Assembly: GCA_021234155.1 (NCBI GenBank)
Contig: JAJEKV010000562.1
Coordinates: 1 to 64,000 of the forward strand
Source: Isoetes taiwanensis
Taxonomy: Eukaryota; Streptophyta; Lycopodiopsida; Isoetales; Isoetaceae
DNA length: 64,000 bases
Direction: 5' to 3'
Positions 46,116-57,270 of this stretch are shown one piece after another. The notes under the pieces are model-generated. The model had not been told where the DNA came from. It ran no database searches and worked only from the letters and a program-made list of their open reading frames with translations. Positions within the stretch are counted from its first letter, which is position 1. Every line of letters begins with the position of its first letter. The position numbers and the translations under genes are program-made.

Positions 46116-46949
46116 GTATGTTCTCAAACCCTTTTCCACCGACATGTGGGAGCAAGGGGCGCAGGGGCAGGGCCTTAGGTCGTCTGCAGGTCTTCCCCTG
46201 CATGTTCTGTTTCACAATTTCCTGTGCAAAGATGCACCTTGCAATGCCTGGATTCTCTGCTCTAGATGACCTGGAGGTATCGTAGCAAGCCCCCTTATTC
46301 GATTAGGTTAGCTGGTTTTTCCTTCAGAGCCTTAAATTTGAACAATGCTATGGATTTCGTGGGCCTTGTGGGTTTCAGGGGGGTTTTCGGCCTTGAGCTG
46401 CAGAGATGGGCATGGAAAATCAATTACAGAATCTTTGTTGTTGGTTAATCGATGCGTTTTGAATTGATGTTTCAAGTTTGCCACCTGGAGGGCATCTTTG
46501 GTTAAGCCTTTCAACGAAGAATATGAAGGTGAGGATTTGGGAAAACATGCTTTCAATCTGTTTGAGCTAAAGATGTGTCAGGTTTTCTTTTAACTGAAGG
46601 TTCAATGACTCAAGATCCTAGTGAGAAGGGACAAGAGCTTGAGTCTTCAGATGTTCCAAGAGATTCTCCCATCTATTCCTTGTGTTTATGCAAAAGGTTT
46701 CTAGAAGAAATGCTGGAACCATCTAGTAGGCAAGTGCTGAATGATCAACTCGGCAAGGAGCCATAGCAAGCAGTGCTTAACATGTCTTGCTAGGCAGATG
46801 ATTTTATTGTGTTTAATCGTCTGCATCTTCCAAGGTCAGGTTTCAGCCCCTTGCGTCTCGGCCCGCAGAAAATAGTGCTCTAAGATTAACAAGGCAACTC
46901 GATTCGTGTTCTTCGTGAACTGAAGTCTTATTGACAGTTGTTTGGTATA

Positions 46950-47410
46950 AATCCTATCTTAGTCATGGTTGTTTGTTTTTGACATTTGCTTTCGTGAACG
47001 CATTTGTTGCAATAGTTTACAATTCAATAGCTGGCCTTCCTTTTGGAACCATTGTTGTAATCACTCTCATCATCGGATGCTAGTTACCTTGCCATTGCTT
47101 GTACTTGGTGGCATTGCAGAAACAATACTAAAGCGAGTTTCAAGCACCCCGTCAGTACCTCAAAATCCCCAGGAGATTCCTCCTTTACCATGGTACCAAG
47201 ACACACCATACCACGATGGCAATGACTAGATTCCTACCATTCAAAGGCAATTTATATCGAGCTCTATTACATCTTTGCTAGTGTTTGGGGCCATAAAGTG
47301 TACATGATTTATAGTATTTTATTTATTGTATTCATCATATTGATCATTGTCCTTTGCTTTTATCACCATAGCATTGATATACTTTCAACTTTTGGTGGAG
47401 GATCATGAAT
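46950..47410 (+). pseudogene. TM9SF (nonaspanin/EMP70) fragment
   Basis: Collinear traces of a transmembrane-9 superfamily protein in three frames: NSIAGLPFGTIVVITLIIG at about 47012, TLPLLVLGGIAETI at about 47085, EFQAP then IPPLPWY near 47140-47190, and AIYIELYYIFASVWGHKVYM then IYSILFIVFIILIIV at about 47243-47365. The order equals that of plant TMN proteins. Frameshifted and without the rest of the gene; lies in the 6.2-kb insertion. Confidence 0.8.
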
Positions 47411-47423
47411 CTTTGGTGGAGGT

Positions 47424-47816
47424 ATGTTAACCGCTTGTGAAAACTTTACAATATATCTGACCGAAGTTTCCAACATACATGAAACTCGTTATTTTTCTTC
47501 AGCTAATGTAAATGACATGGAACATGTTTGCTTTTTTATATTTCAAACATATTTAAAAGGTATCTGGTATTATTCGAAGCTCATTGGAAAATCTCCCAGA
47601 TGGAGAGGAGTGCTAAAATCCTCCAAAGCAATTGGATTACGAAGTAAAAACCAATGCATAAGATGTAAACACATGATTTGTGAAGATGAAAACTATGGTC
47701 GGTTCTTTTCTTATTGTTGCAAAATATGCAATTATGAATGCCAAATTGTTACTGTAGCAAATTGGATGTCATGGTGGCTTAATATTAGGACTTTGAGAAG
47801 AATGGGAAATATCTGA
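47424..47816 (+). CDS. Hypothetical 130-codon ORF
   Basis: Starts just after the TM9SF fragment. Cys-rich middle (CIRCKHMICEDENYGRFFSY then CCKICNYECQIV) and Trp-rich end. I do not recognise it. It could be chance in AT-rich DNA or another captured piece. Confidence 0.2.
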   Translation: MLTACENFTIYLTEVSNIHETRYFSSANVNDMEHVCFFIFQTYLKGIWYYSKLIGKSPRWRGVLKSSKAIGLRSKNQCIRCKHMICEDENYGRFFSYCCKICNYECQIVTVANWMSWWLNIRTLRRMGNI

Positions 47817-48027
47817 ATGCCATGTATATATAGAGTGTTAGGAAATCCTTAAGCGGCTTATTGACTGTTTTGAGAAAAATGGGTAATACTTGAATGCCAT
47901 ATATATAAGAATGCATACATGCAATCATCAATTGAATCTATTTGCCATGGAAATAATTTGTTTGTCTTCGTGTTTTAAATGTCTTACATGTTCTTATGTT
48001 TGTTTTTTTTTAGGGCCCGAAGGGCCC

Positions 48028-48493
48028 AAAATTTTTTTTAGTATAATAACCAACACATAACTACCATTGACATTAATAAACATAACCATTGGATCCAACA
48101 CATCTAAATTAAAATCCCCCTTAAACCCCCTTTGGTTTGGGTGCATATTCACACGGGGGGTGACGTAGGGCAGCGAGAGCCCTCATATTTGTATTTTGCA
48201 CGTACGAAATCAACACCATAAAGTATTCCAGTTGAAATCTTATAGTATTTTGCGAATCTTGTTATACAGTATAGCAAATCTTGTACTTGCATACCCCACA
48301 AACGAGGAACTTTTATGCGGTGTGTAGATTAAGGAATAAGGGGCGAATATGCCTATCCAACAGCTCTCGATGCCCGGAGTCACCCCCCGTGTGAATATGC
48401 ACCCAAACCAAAGGGGGTTTAAGGGGGATTTTAATTTAGATGTGTTGGATCCAATGGTTATGTTTATTAATGTCAATGGTAGTTATGTGTTGG
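48028..48493. mobile_element. Long-TIR MITE, copy 2
   Basis: Same inverted arms as 36186-36654 (left 48028-48164, right 48379-48493). The left border is preceded by GGGCCCGAAGGGCCC. The core is inverted relative to copy 1: the ATCGAGAGCTGT block of copy 1 appears here as the reverse complement next to the right arm. It sits inside the 6.2-kb insertion. Confidence 0.85.
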
Positions 48494-49028
48494 CTAGATA
48501 TTATTGCAGGTAATTATAGAGCCATGTCATTTGATTAAGCATGCAATGTGCAACCGACCGAAATTACAATCAATGTGTTAGTCTTGGCAAAGAAGACCAT
48601 TACTTAGCGTTTCAACACTTGGAACAATGTAAAATCTCTTGCTCGAGCATATGAATTTGTCATGGCCTTAGTCCTTTTACCCAGTTGCCATCCTTGCTTG
48701 GTTTCCCTTTGTATCCGAAGTTTCAAACGCTTTACTATTTAATCAAGCATTTAGTAGAGGATTGCAAATATCCGTGATTCTTTGCTGGAAGAAAGAAAAG
48801 ATGTAAAAGGACCACAATTTGTGTTCTAGAAGTATTGTCTTGTACCATATCAACCTTTTTTCTAGCGCCAGAGTCCAAAGGAAGGTAATATTGACATGGG
48901 AGATATCGTGTAGGGTTTGAAGTAGAAATTTTGATTTAAATATAGATTGTGAAGATATCTTCACGGTTTGATTTAAGCAACTTTACCCTCAGGGCATCGG
49001 AGGGCAACCCTCCGTGCGCAGCACCTTG

Positions 49029-49893
49029 TTATATTTGCTGGTAACCATGATCAGTCTTTCATTTTTTTTTACAGTTATTTTATGTTTTACTAAGAGGTGA
49101 TGCACCTTTGATGGGCCAATCTTGCCCTGGTTTTACAGATTCATTGAAAACATCTGGAGAATTTGATTTAGTTCTATCATGCTACCATATATTGGCAATA
49201 CATGTGGTTATAAAATTACATTTGAGAATAAGATGTTTGGTTGCACACCTCTTTCTTTTTCTTATTGTGTCTGCTTACTTAGTATCATTGTGATTTGACT
49301 AGTGACTTAAACAAACGTGACATCCTTCATGGCTCCATTTCCTAAACACATGTTCTAACATGGCATATGGAATTCTACTACCTAGGGATATTGTAAGTGA
49401 TTTACATCATAAATGCATTCTCTTTATGAAGCTATTCTTCTTGTTCCTGCTTCTGTTCGTCTCCGTGCTTGCATATGTAAGTAGATCTAGCTTCATAAAG
49501 AGAATGCATTTATGATGTAAATCACTTACAATATCCCTAGGTAGTAGAATTCCATATGCCATGTTAGAACATGTGTTTAGGAAATGGAGCCATGAAGGAT
49601 GTCACGTTTGTTTAAGTCACTAGTCAAATCACAATGATACTAAGTAAGCAGACACAATAAGAAAAAGAAAGAGGTGTGCAACCAAACATCTTATTCTCAA
49701 ATGTAATTTTATAACCACATGTATTGCCAATATATGGTAGCATGATAGAACTAAATCAAATTCTCCAGATGTTTTCAATGAATCTGTAAAACCAGGGCAA
49801 GATTGGCCCATCAAAGGTGCATCACCTCTTAGTAAAACATAAAATAACTGTAAAAAAAAATGAAAGACTGATCATGGTTACCAGCAAATATAA
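49029..49893. repeat. Perfect ~405-bp palindrome (arms B and B')
   Basis: 49029-49433 is repeated as its reverse complement at 49489-49893 around a 55-base spacer. I found no mismatch by eye. The short frames 49108-49293 (+) and 49629-49814 (-) are mirror images, not genes. B' is continuous with arm A'. Confidence 0.92.
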
Positions 49894-50755
49894 AAAGTTC
49901 TTCAAGTCGTTATCTTACATATCAAATATTCCATGCTTGTAAGGCACATCTTTGTACACATCTTCTCAAATATCTATGTATATAGCAAAGCCAATAGTAA
50001 GGCCACTGGAAAAAATCACAAATATTAGTTCTTATTGAGCCACAAGCATAACACAATTTTAGAATAGCCGAGTTACACCAACAAAGCAACAGTGTTTTTG
50101 AAATAGACGGAAACACGAAAAACTTACCAAACTATCCATGTATCAAGACATGCTGCCCATAGATTTACACAACAGTCCAGACTGGTTTTAAGATGTGAGT
50201 AACAAATTCATAGCAGTAAAAACCACAGAACTCTAAGGTGCTTAATCACTGGCTTTTGTAAAGAAGCATCTGCAAAGGGGCCTCTATTGCCTCATGGAAT
50301 GTCCTCGTATGTCGATGCACATGGCCTACCCCGCACAAGTTTCATATGCACCCCGTGCTTGGAATTATGATCAACAGTAAGATGCCATCACAGCTCTAAA
50401 CACCACACGGACCTGCTATCAAAGTTTTTGCATCTAGCTCTGTTCCTCTTCCTCGTTTAGCTCCCTCTATTTATGATATGTGCATGCACCCTCTTGCCCA
50501 ATGCTATTTGCTTGGCCTTAGCACAATAATACATGATCGAAGAGTAAGGACTAAAATCCCTACTTCCCATTTCATCATGTTTTGCTAAAACCGTGTCCGA
50601 CCTTTCAGACATATATTTATCGATCTCTCCGTACATTAGACTGTGCCCAGACATGATATCTAACACCATAGCTGTGTTCATAAGTCGCTACTTATAAGTG
50701 CTTCAGATACGGAGCATCTAAAGCACTGAAGCATCTATTGTTTTAGATGTGGGAA
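49892..50755 (-). repeat. Arm A' of the large inverted duplication
   Basis: Reverse complement of 41957-42819, uninterrupted and contiguous with palindrome arm B'. Four differences from arm A lie at 50290-50355, each at a CAG of arm A. Includes the mirrored PPR fragment at 50457-50681. Confidence 0.9.
50457..50681 (-). pseudogene. PPR protein N-terminal fragment, second copy
   Basis: Identical 74-residue translation to 42031-42255, on the opposite strand. It lies downstream of a Helitron-like 5' end (51694) and the exon fragment at 51174-51380. Confidence 0.55.
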
Positions 50756-51173
50756 AATGCGTCTGAAAATTTAAATTTCTAAAAAAATTACCACCTTTAA
50801 CCTATAGCAGCAGCATTAAACATACTAATAGAAAGAAATATAGATAGATTGTCAATATAAGTTGGCATAGAGGGCAGAATCCAATAGAGTAGCATAGGCC
50901 TGCAATTCAAAGGAAGGAAGAAACAGATAAGAGACCGAATTCTGCTGCAATTCAATTCAGAAGGGAAGAAACAAAGAGGTCTGCATTCAAGTCAAAAAGG
51001 AAAAAAAGAGAAGCCTGCAGAGCAGCTGCAGATGGGGAGATTTCGTGAGCATTAGAAACTTGCAATGCAAACAGAGAGGCTGGATGCCGAGAATGGCAAT
51101 GGGATAGAAAATAATAGCCTAAACTTACCTAAAACGTAAGAATGTTCCTACTGCCCTAAACCATCACAAATGA

Positions 51174-51380
51174 TCAGAAAAACCACTCAAATCCGACCCA
51201 AAAACCTGCTGCAGTCGTTGAAATCTTCATCTGAGGCCCGAGCATTTTCCGATCACTCTCCAACCTAGAAAACACATCGATTTGGCATCTCCGGCGGCCG
51301 GCAAAACAAACGCCGAAAAAACCAGATCTGAGAAAAGCGCCAGAAGCAGAAGGAAAGTCTAGCAAGATGGCCATAGCCAC
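51174..51380 (-). pseudogene. Captured first-exon-like fragment, unknown gene
   Basis: ATG frame of 68 codons: MAMAILLDFPSASGAFLRSG, FFGVCFAGRRRCQIDVFSRL, ESDRKMLGPQMKISTTAAG. The N-terminal composition (Ala, Ser, Arg, few acids) resembles an organelle-targeting peptide. The frame closes soon after a possible donor. No homolog recognised. It lies about 310 bases inside the Helitron-like 5' end at 51694. Confidence 0.35.
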
Positions 51381-51574
51381 CAGTTTCAGAACAGGGGCCT
51401 TCGCTTATTGCCCTGCACAACACCAAAAATCAAGGCCAATAGAAACCCTAAATAAAAGGGTTCGATGGTTGAATGGTAGATATAGGAAAATCATTGTGGT
51501 CCAGCCTGTGATATATAGATAAATTTAATCACGGCCATCCAATTCTACCTCTTATAAAAAATCAACGGCCAAGA

Positions 51575-51694
51575 AACGGAGCACTCTAGAAATACTATTT
51601 AATAAGCCTAGTTGAATACGACAACAAAATCATAGAAAACCCTTAGTAAATTTCGTACAAAAACACAAAAAAAACCCCCAGTTATTATGCTAGA
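51575..51694 (-). mobile_element. Helitron-like 5' terminus, copy 3
   Basis: On the minus strand it reads TCTAGCATAATAACTGGGGG, preceded by A, then GTGTTTTTGTACG, TCTATGATTTTG, GTCGTATTCAACTAGG and AAATAGTATTTCTAGAGTGC. It matches copies at 32993 and 45790. The element extends toward lower coordinates over the exon fragment and arm A'. Confidence 0.6.
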
Positions 51695-52114
51695 TATTCA
51701 AATATATGGTGACAAAGTGATAAGGTATAAAACTCTTACTCTCCATGAATAGTTTGATGAGCGGCTTTGGGTTTGAAAGTTCTTGTATGTATTATATATG
51801 AAGGGTATATATATCATCAAATGAAGCTTTTAATTTCTAAGAATAATAGTTGTTATGCATAGTATTACATAAAACATGTCCTTAACTATTTAGAGTTTGT
51901 TATATAATTGTTTCCTTATAGACTAACCATAAGATTTGCAAGGCTTTGCAATTTGGAAAAACTATATGATAATGAGCCATAGCAACATTTTGGGACTTGG
52001 GTACTCGATCATCCAAAACCACATAACCCATCGCTAAGGTGTGTAACTTTAATTTGAATGCAATTATGCCTTTGACCTATATGATAAGAACATTCTTGAC
52101 AATATTGTTGATTG
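51695..52114. other. Non-coding, nothing recognised
   Basis: AT-rich sequence between the Helitron-like end and the hAT-like MITE. Confidence 0.4.
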
Positions 52115-52115
52115 A

Positions 52116-52824
52116 GGTGTGTTAGTGTTGTCCCGTACGCGTACCGTACCATACGTACTGTACGTATTTTTTAAAAAATACGTTTTTTTCAGCCATACTT
52201 ACCTTACGTACGTTTGGAGTATTTTTTAAAAATCAAAAAACAATGTTTAAATAGAATAAAACAGTAAAATAAAACATAAAATTGATGTAGGGGAAGTTGG
52301 TTGGCATGTTAGTTTGCTATCTAGGAGGCCCAGGTTCAATTCCTGGTAAGTGCAAGTTTATTGTTCTGTGAAAAACAAAGTATTTAAAAAAAAAAAACGT
52401 CAGGAGTATTTTTTAAAAATACGTACAAGTACGGTACGGAATGGATCCTTTTCAAAAAATATGCATATTTTTGCAAAAAGCTAAATAATGGATGTCCACT
52501 ATAACTTAGGATGTATTATATAGTAAATAGCAGGTATATATTCATTTGATTGCTTTTTGGTAGTATCATTAAGTTTGCTTAGTCCTAAAATGTGGTTGAC
52601 TTTAAAAGTTGCAATGGTTAGGGTTGAGCATTAGGGAGTGTGATTGTCAAGATAGAATAGAGGCAATAAGCTCATAAGTCTTTGCTTGTTACACACATTC
52701 ATGTGAAAAACAAGTAGTATTTAAAAAAAAAAACGTCAGGAGTATTTTTTAAAAATACGTACAAGTACGGTACGGAATGGATCCTTTTCAAAAAATACGC
52801 ATATTTTTGCAACACTGGGTGTGT
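52116..52824. mobile_element. hAT-like MITE with internal duplication
   Basis: The ends are TAGTGTTG at 52123 and CAACACTG ending at 52817, with GGTGTGT duplicated at 52116-52122 and 52818-52824. Both subterminal regions carry GTACGGTACG-type and GTATTTTTTAAAAATACG inverted blocks. Termini of the CAGTGTTG type and a 7-8-bp duplication fit hAT MITEs. The right end exists twice (52387-52480 and 52730-52817) because of a tandem duplication. Confidence 0.65.
52300..52360 (+). other. tRNA-like or SINE-like B-box sequence
   Basis: GGTTCAATTCCTGG at about 52332, after TTGGTTGGCATGTTAG, resembles the B box and part of a D arm of a tRNA. A full cloverleaf with paired acceptor was not found, so it is more likely a relic than a gene. 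Confidence 0.25.
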
Positions 52825-53060
52825 AGCAGTACCTTATATCTAAATAATGGATGTCCACTATAACTTAGGATGTATTATATAGTAAATAGCAGGTATATAT
52901 TCATTTGATTGCTTTTTGATAGTATCATTAAGTTTGCTTAGTCCTAAAATGTGGTTGACTTTAAAAGTTGCAATGGTTAGGGTTGAGCATTAGGGAGTGT
53001 GATTGTCAAGATAGAATAGAGGCAATAAGCTCATAAGTCTTTGCTTGTTACACACATTCA
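52366..53060. repeat. Tandem duplication across the hAT-like MITE border
   Basis: A unit beginning TGTGAAAAACAA...ACGTCAGGAGTATT and ending GCTTGTTACACACATTCA is present from about 52366 and again from about 52703, with more than 95% similarity. The unit contains the MITE right end plus host flank (TAAATAATGGATGTCCAC...). The two copies differ by a short gap near the MITE end. Confidence 0.85.
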
Positions 53061-56000
53061 GCATTTGTCAAAAGTAAACTGCAACCTCAAGAGACCATAA
53101 AAGTCATTAACACAATGGTATGGTCTATTTAAGCATGCATTCTTAAACAAATCAATTTTTGGAGTCCTAAGCTTTGAAATTGCATGTAGCATTCAGAAAG
53201 TAATATGTATTAACCTAGTGGAACACCTTGGTGCAAATGAGCCCACGATGAAACACCAAGAAGAAAAAGAAATTTATGAAGATTCTAAAAAAGCAACTCA
53301 AATCCAAAATCATCTTAAAAATACATCCTATTGTAGGTGGCACCGCTAGCAATATTGAAAGACATCAAATATATGCTTTGGTAATCAATTACTTCAACTA
53401 AACCCTATGCAACTCAAAACTAAAAAGCTCCAAACTGTGCAACTTACCTAACACCTTTGTTAACTTGTTATGAGGGCGTGTATGGTATTGTTGTACATAA
53501 AAGTTTTACTAAATGTGTGATGTGTGTTGCCTTAATAGGATCAGAAAAAATATGATTGAAGTGTTATACGGAAATTTTTCTTAATAAGATCAGAAAAAAT
53601 TATGATTGATCTGTTAATGCCTTGCACAGAAAATGTTGTGGGACCAAATCAATGAAGATAAGTTGGCGCCATCATTGCCAATCTGTCCTACCATTTTGTT
53701 GAGATTGAATCTTGAACTTAAGATTGGACCTCATTATTGAAATATCATATGCAAATATTGTTTTCAGCTTCATGCCCCTGTTCTATAATAAACATCTTAA
53801 ACGAAAATAATTTTTATCACCTTCATCGGACCAATTACAAATAATTATGACTGTTACACATTTCACAAAAATAAATTCATTTAAAGAGCAAATTATGAAA
53901 AAATGCATCCAATTTCAATTCATTGTAGTGGAGAAGCAGAACTTAACATGCATGAAGCCTTTTGCCGCTGAAGTGAGATCTGGACTAAGAAACAAAAAGT
54001 TAAAAGTTTCTTTTTCTGCCATGGTAGGAAGTTGCAGCATGCGGAAGAGAATTTTCCTTCATTGGCAGAAAGTGTCGGCATGTGGAAACCTAAACCCTTA
54101 GAGGGTAATGGCAGTTGTTGCCTGCAATGCATGAATCTGTTAGAATTACCTCGTAAAGCTGAGAAAATAAAGGTAAATTAAGGAACCTCAAAATTAAATG
54201 AACAACATGCTACACAGTGTTACACAGTATGACCAACAAATGCATGCCAAGTGTTTCTAAAAATGGATAAAAGTTATTTCACATGTTTCACCTGGAGCAC
54301 AGGAGTAGCAGATCAAATACCCTTGTAATAACCAAATTTAAACATTTCCAATGTTTAAAACCCTTCCCTGTAAACTGAGGGAAGACCTACATCATCTCCC
54401 TTTCCCTGAAGAATAATATAGCATAGAACAAAAGATCAAATGTACAAAATGTTGATCAATTTAAAGCTAAATTTTAAAATTTAGATCTTCAATATGGAAG
54501 GTTAATAAGCTTGAATGAATGAAACTTTGAATCTTGGATGTCTAGTTGCTAGAGATATAGACATCTAATACATATCTCCAGCTTTATCTATATATGTCAA
54601 GATATACCAATTCATAGCAAGATATATCCATATAGCACTAGCCTCATGGACATGGTGACGCAAGCTAAAAAATTGGCTGTTAACTATATCAGCGACTTGC
54701 ATTACAGACCTGCTATGTGTACTCGTACGCAACATTTCTTTTCAAAATAATTGAACCCTGAGATGGATGTGATGTCTGGTTTTCAAAGATATAAGATGTG
54801 TCCAGCTTTATCCACATAACGTCTAGGTGTGTAATCCCAATGACATAAAGCAAAAGCCTGGCTGTCAATTGTATCAAGGACTATCTATGCATGGACAGAT
54901 GTATTGGATGTAGATAAGAAATACAGATGTAGATTTATCATAGGAAAAATAGAAGTGAATTAAAAATGCAACTCCATCTAGCTACAATAAAATGCCTCTA
55001 TCATCTCAAGATCCAGCTCAATTGAAACAGAAAAAAACACGAAATGATAACTCAGGCATACCTTTGTCATACAATCTCTCTAAACAACCTACAATATAAC
55101 TCAAAATGTTCCCTTCCTCGTCTACAACCGGATCTCAATGCGCAGACACCCTAGCAATCTGAATGATTCATAGCCTGGCCTTGAATACCCTGCTAATAGA
55201 ACAAAAAGAAACACCAGATATTAATTTTTTGTTTCTAAGTAGGAAAATTAGGGGAAGAAAGAAATGATGTACAAAATTAGAAGATGTCCAACAAAATGCT
55301 TCTAGATTTTGTTGGACAGATGTTTATGGTTTTGGAGCATCAAATTTTGCCCATAAACAACCTATAGATGGTGAATTTACTTTGGAGCTGAATTTGAAAT
55401 AGACTAATGCTACTGAAACACAATGTTTGCATTTGAATTTGAATGTATGTGCTATTTTTAGCTATAATGCAAAACTTTGACATAACATGGTCTCGAAGTG
55501 CTTCTTTCACACATACTTCAATTCTTGTGCTCCCAGCCCAACTTAGAATTACAACCAAGGCGTAAAAATTATTGCCATGCTAGAATATCACAGAAATTGC
55601 ATAGTCGTATTAACCTAATCAACAATATGCTTCCACTATTGGATTTCTTTTGATGTATTGTGCCAGAAAACATTCATTTCAAAGTCCATCCAGACCTATT
55701 GTAATGCACCAGCAAGACTGCTTGCATGATTAGACCTACTATGCTGTATCAGCAAGGATGTTTGCATGATTAGCCTACTATGCCAAAAGGGTCCACATGC
55801 CAACATCCAGACCTTAATTGGATTCAGGTTCGAATTCTACTTTACTCACTATATAAAGAATTCCAATGATCATTCAATCAAACAAAAGGCCTGACAAAGA
55901 AAAACACGGATATGGGCACTATTTGTGATCTTTTGTTCAACACATAGCAATGGCTGCTTAACTTTTCCTTTTAAAATTTCATGACAAAATTGTTAATGAC

Positions 56001-57034
56001 TTAATGATTTTCCAACAATAGTTATGTGAACCAGAGATAAACCAGTTGCACCCGATCTTTGATTTAGATTCACTGATTGGGATGTGGGTGTAATAATATA
56101 GCTGCTGGTATGAAGGGAAAAAGGTCATGCCAAATAAATGGGCTCTGATAAATGGTCTCAGATAAATTTAGGTTCAGCTAGGGCCGAGGAAAGGGCAAAG
56201 AAGATATATCATAAGTAGTTTCCACTAATTAGGCAAATATGTTGAAATTGTCTTAGCTTATTTGTGGATGAATAGAATAGACGGCCTTAAATTCAGGGCG
56301 TTCTGCACCATCCTCTAATAGGACATATTACATAAGCAAAGGTTTGAACTATTTTTTCATGTACTAAAAAGAACTTGTGAAGCACAAAACTTTGCAACCA
56401 TACATGCAACAGATGCACTCTATATTACTTCTTGGATCCGCATCTTCACCCAAGAGCACTTAGAATAGTTAAGGAATAGTTAGAGAGCATCCAAATCAAT
56501 GAAGAAGAAAGATAGCTTCAAAGCAGTACTGCAATACTCTAATAACCCATTACGATGTATGTACATCTGATCCCAATGAAATGGTTCATCCCCCTGTTGC
56601 TGCACACCCCATCTATCTCTCTATCTATCTTATCAAACCAAGATGTAACAACTACCAATGAAACAGAGAATAAATAAACACTTACATGAATTACATCATG
56701 GAATACAGGGAGTATTTGATCATCCTAGTTGCAACAGACATCATATTGTATCAAATATTAACTGCATATTGTTGTGCATGGGCACATATCCTGTAAGTGA
56801 GACCGTATCCAAAATAACCTGTAATTGAAACATATCCAAAACAATCCTTATGCAATAGTCATCGTGATTTAAGTGATGTTAAATAGAAAAGATAACTCTG
56901 AATAAATGAAGAGCAGAGAGCTCATGAAATTGAACTCATTAAATTGAACAAACAACCTATCTAAATTGCCCCTTTGGAGCCCAGTAAATGCATATAATAA
57001 CTTTCTTCATAATAGCTGCATGCCGCATATGCTT
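53061..57034. other. Long non-coding region
   Basis: No protein family recognised in any frame. Minor features: a short direct repeat GATCAGAAAAAATATGATTG at 53540 and 53589, and a CTATCT-rich stretch near 56617-56632. It may be intergenic or a large intron. Confidence 0.5.
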
Positions 57035-57270
57035 AATGAATGCTTGTACGATGCAAGCCCAACCTGGCCCCTTTCCTTTAGCCTACATACTCCTAAAACT
57101 GAAGAAACTGCGTTGTGCCTTAGGGCCATAGACATTACCATGTAAAAGTACAAATAAATGCATGTACGATGAAAGCCCAACCTGACCCCTTCCATGTAGC
57201 CTACATACTACTAAAACTGAAGAAACTGCTTTGTGCCTTAAGGCCTACCATGTAAAAGTCCATATAAATC
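57035..57270. repeat. Tandem duplication, ~122-bp period
   Basis: AATGCTTGTACGATG(C)AAGCCC and the following GCCTACATACTNCTAAAACT, GAAGAAACTGC and ACCATGTAAAAGT blocks occur twice, from about 57038 and from about 57160, with several substitutions and a gap. Confidence 0.8.

Larger units (their letters stand above)
42820..49028 (+). mobile_element. 6.2-kb insertion within one arm of the inverted duplication
   Basis: In the minus arm, A' and B' are continuous (49892-49896 shares TTTTT on its complement). In the plus arm the same junction is split by 6.2 kb, with TT repeated at both borders. The left border is GGGTTGCCCCTAGGGG followed by GGGCAAACCC, a strong hairpin. The right border has hairpin CGGAGGGCAACCCTCCG then TGCGCAGCACCTTG. 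Inside are fragments of PPR, callose synthase and TM9SF genes plus a Helitron-like 5' end. Hairpin near the 3' border and host-gene pieces suggest a composite Helitron-type element. Left TC and right CTRR are not clear, so the class is uncertain. Confidence 0.55.

Noticed and set aside
42820-49028. Calling the 6.2-kb insertion a complete Helitron
   Set aside because: The 3' hairpin is suggestive, but the left border lacks TC, the right ends in CTTG rather than CTRR, and TT is repeated at the borders, which Helitrons do not produce.
49108-49814. Two identical 61-codon ORFs on opposite strands
   Set aside because: They are mirror images produced by the palindrome and resemble no protein family.
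55825-55845. B-box-like GGTTCGAATTC
   Set aside because: No acceptor or D-arm partner was found upstream or downstream.
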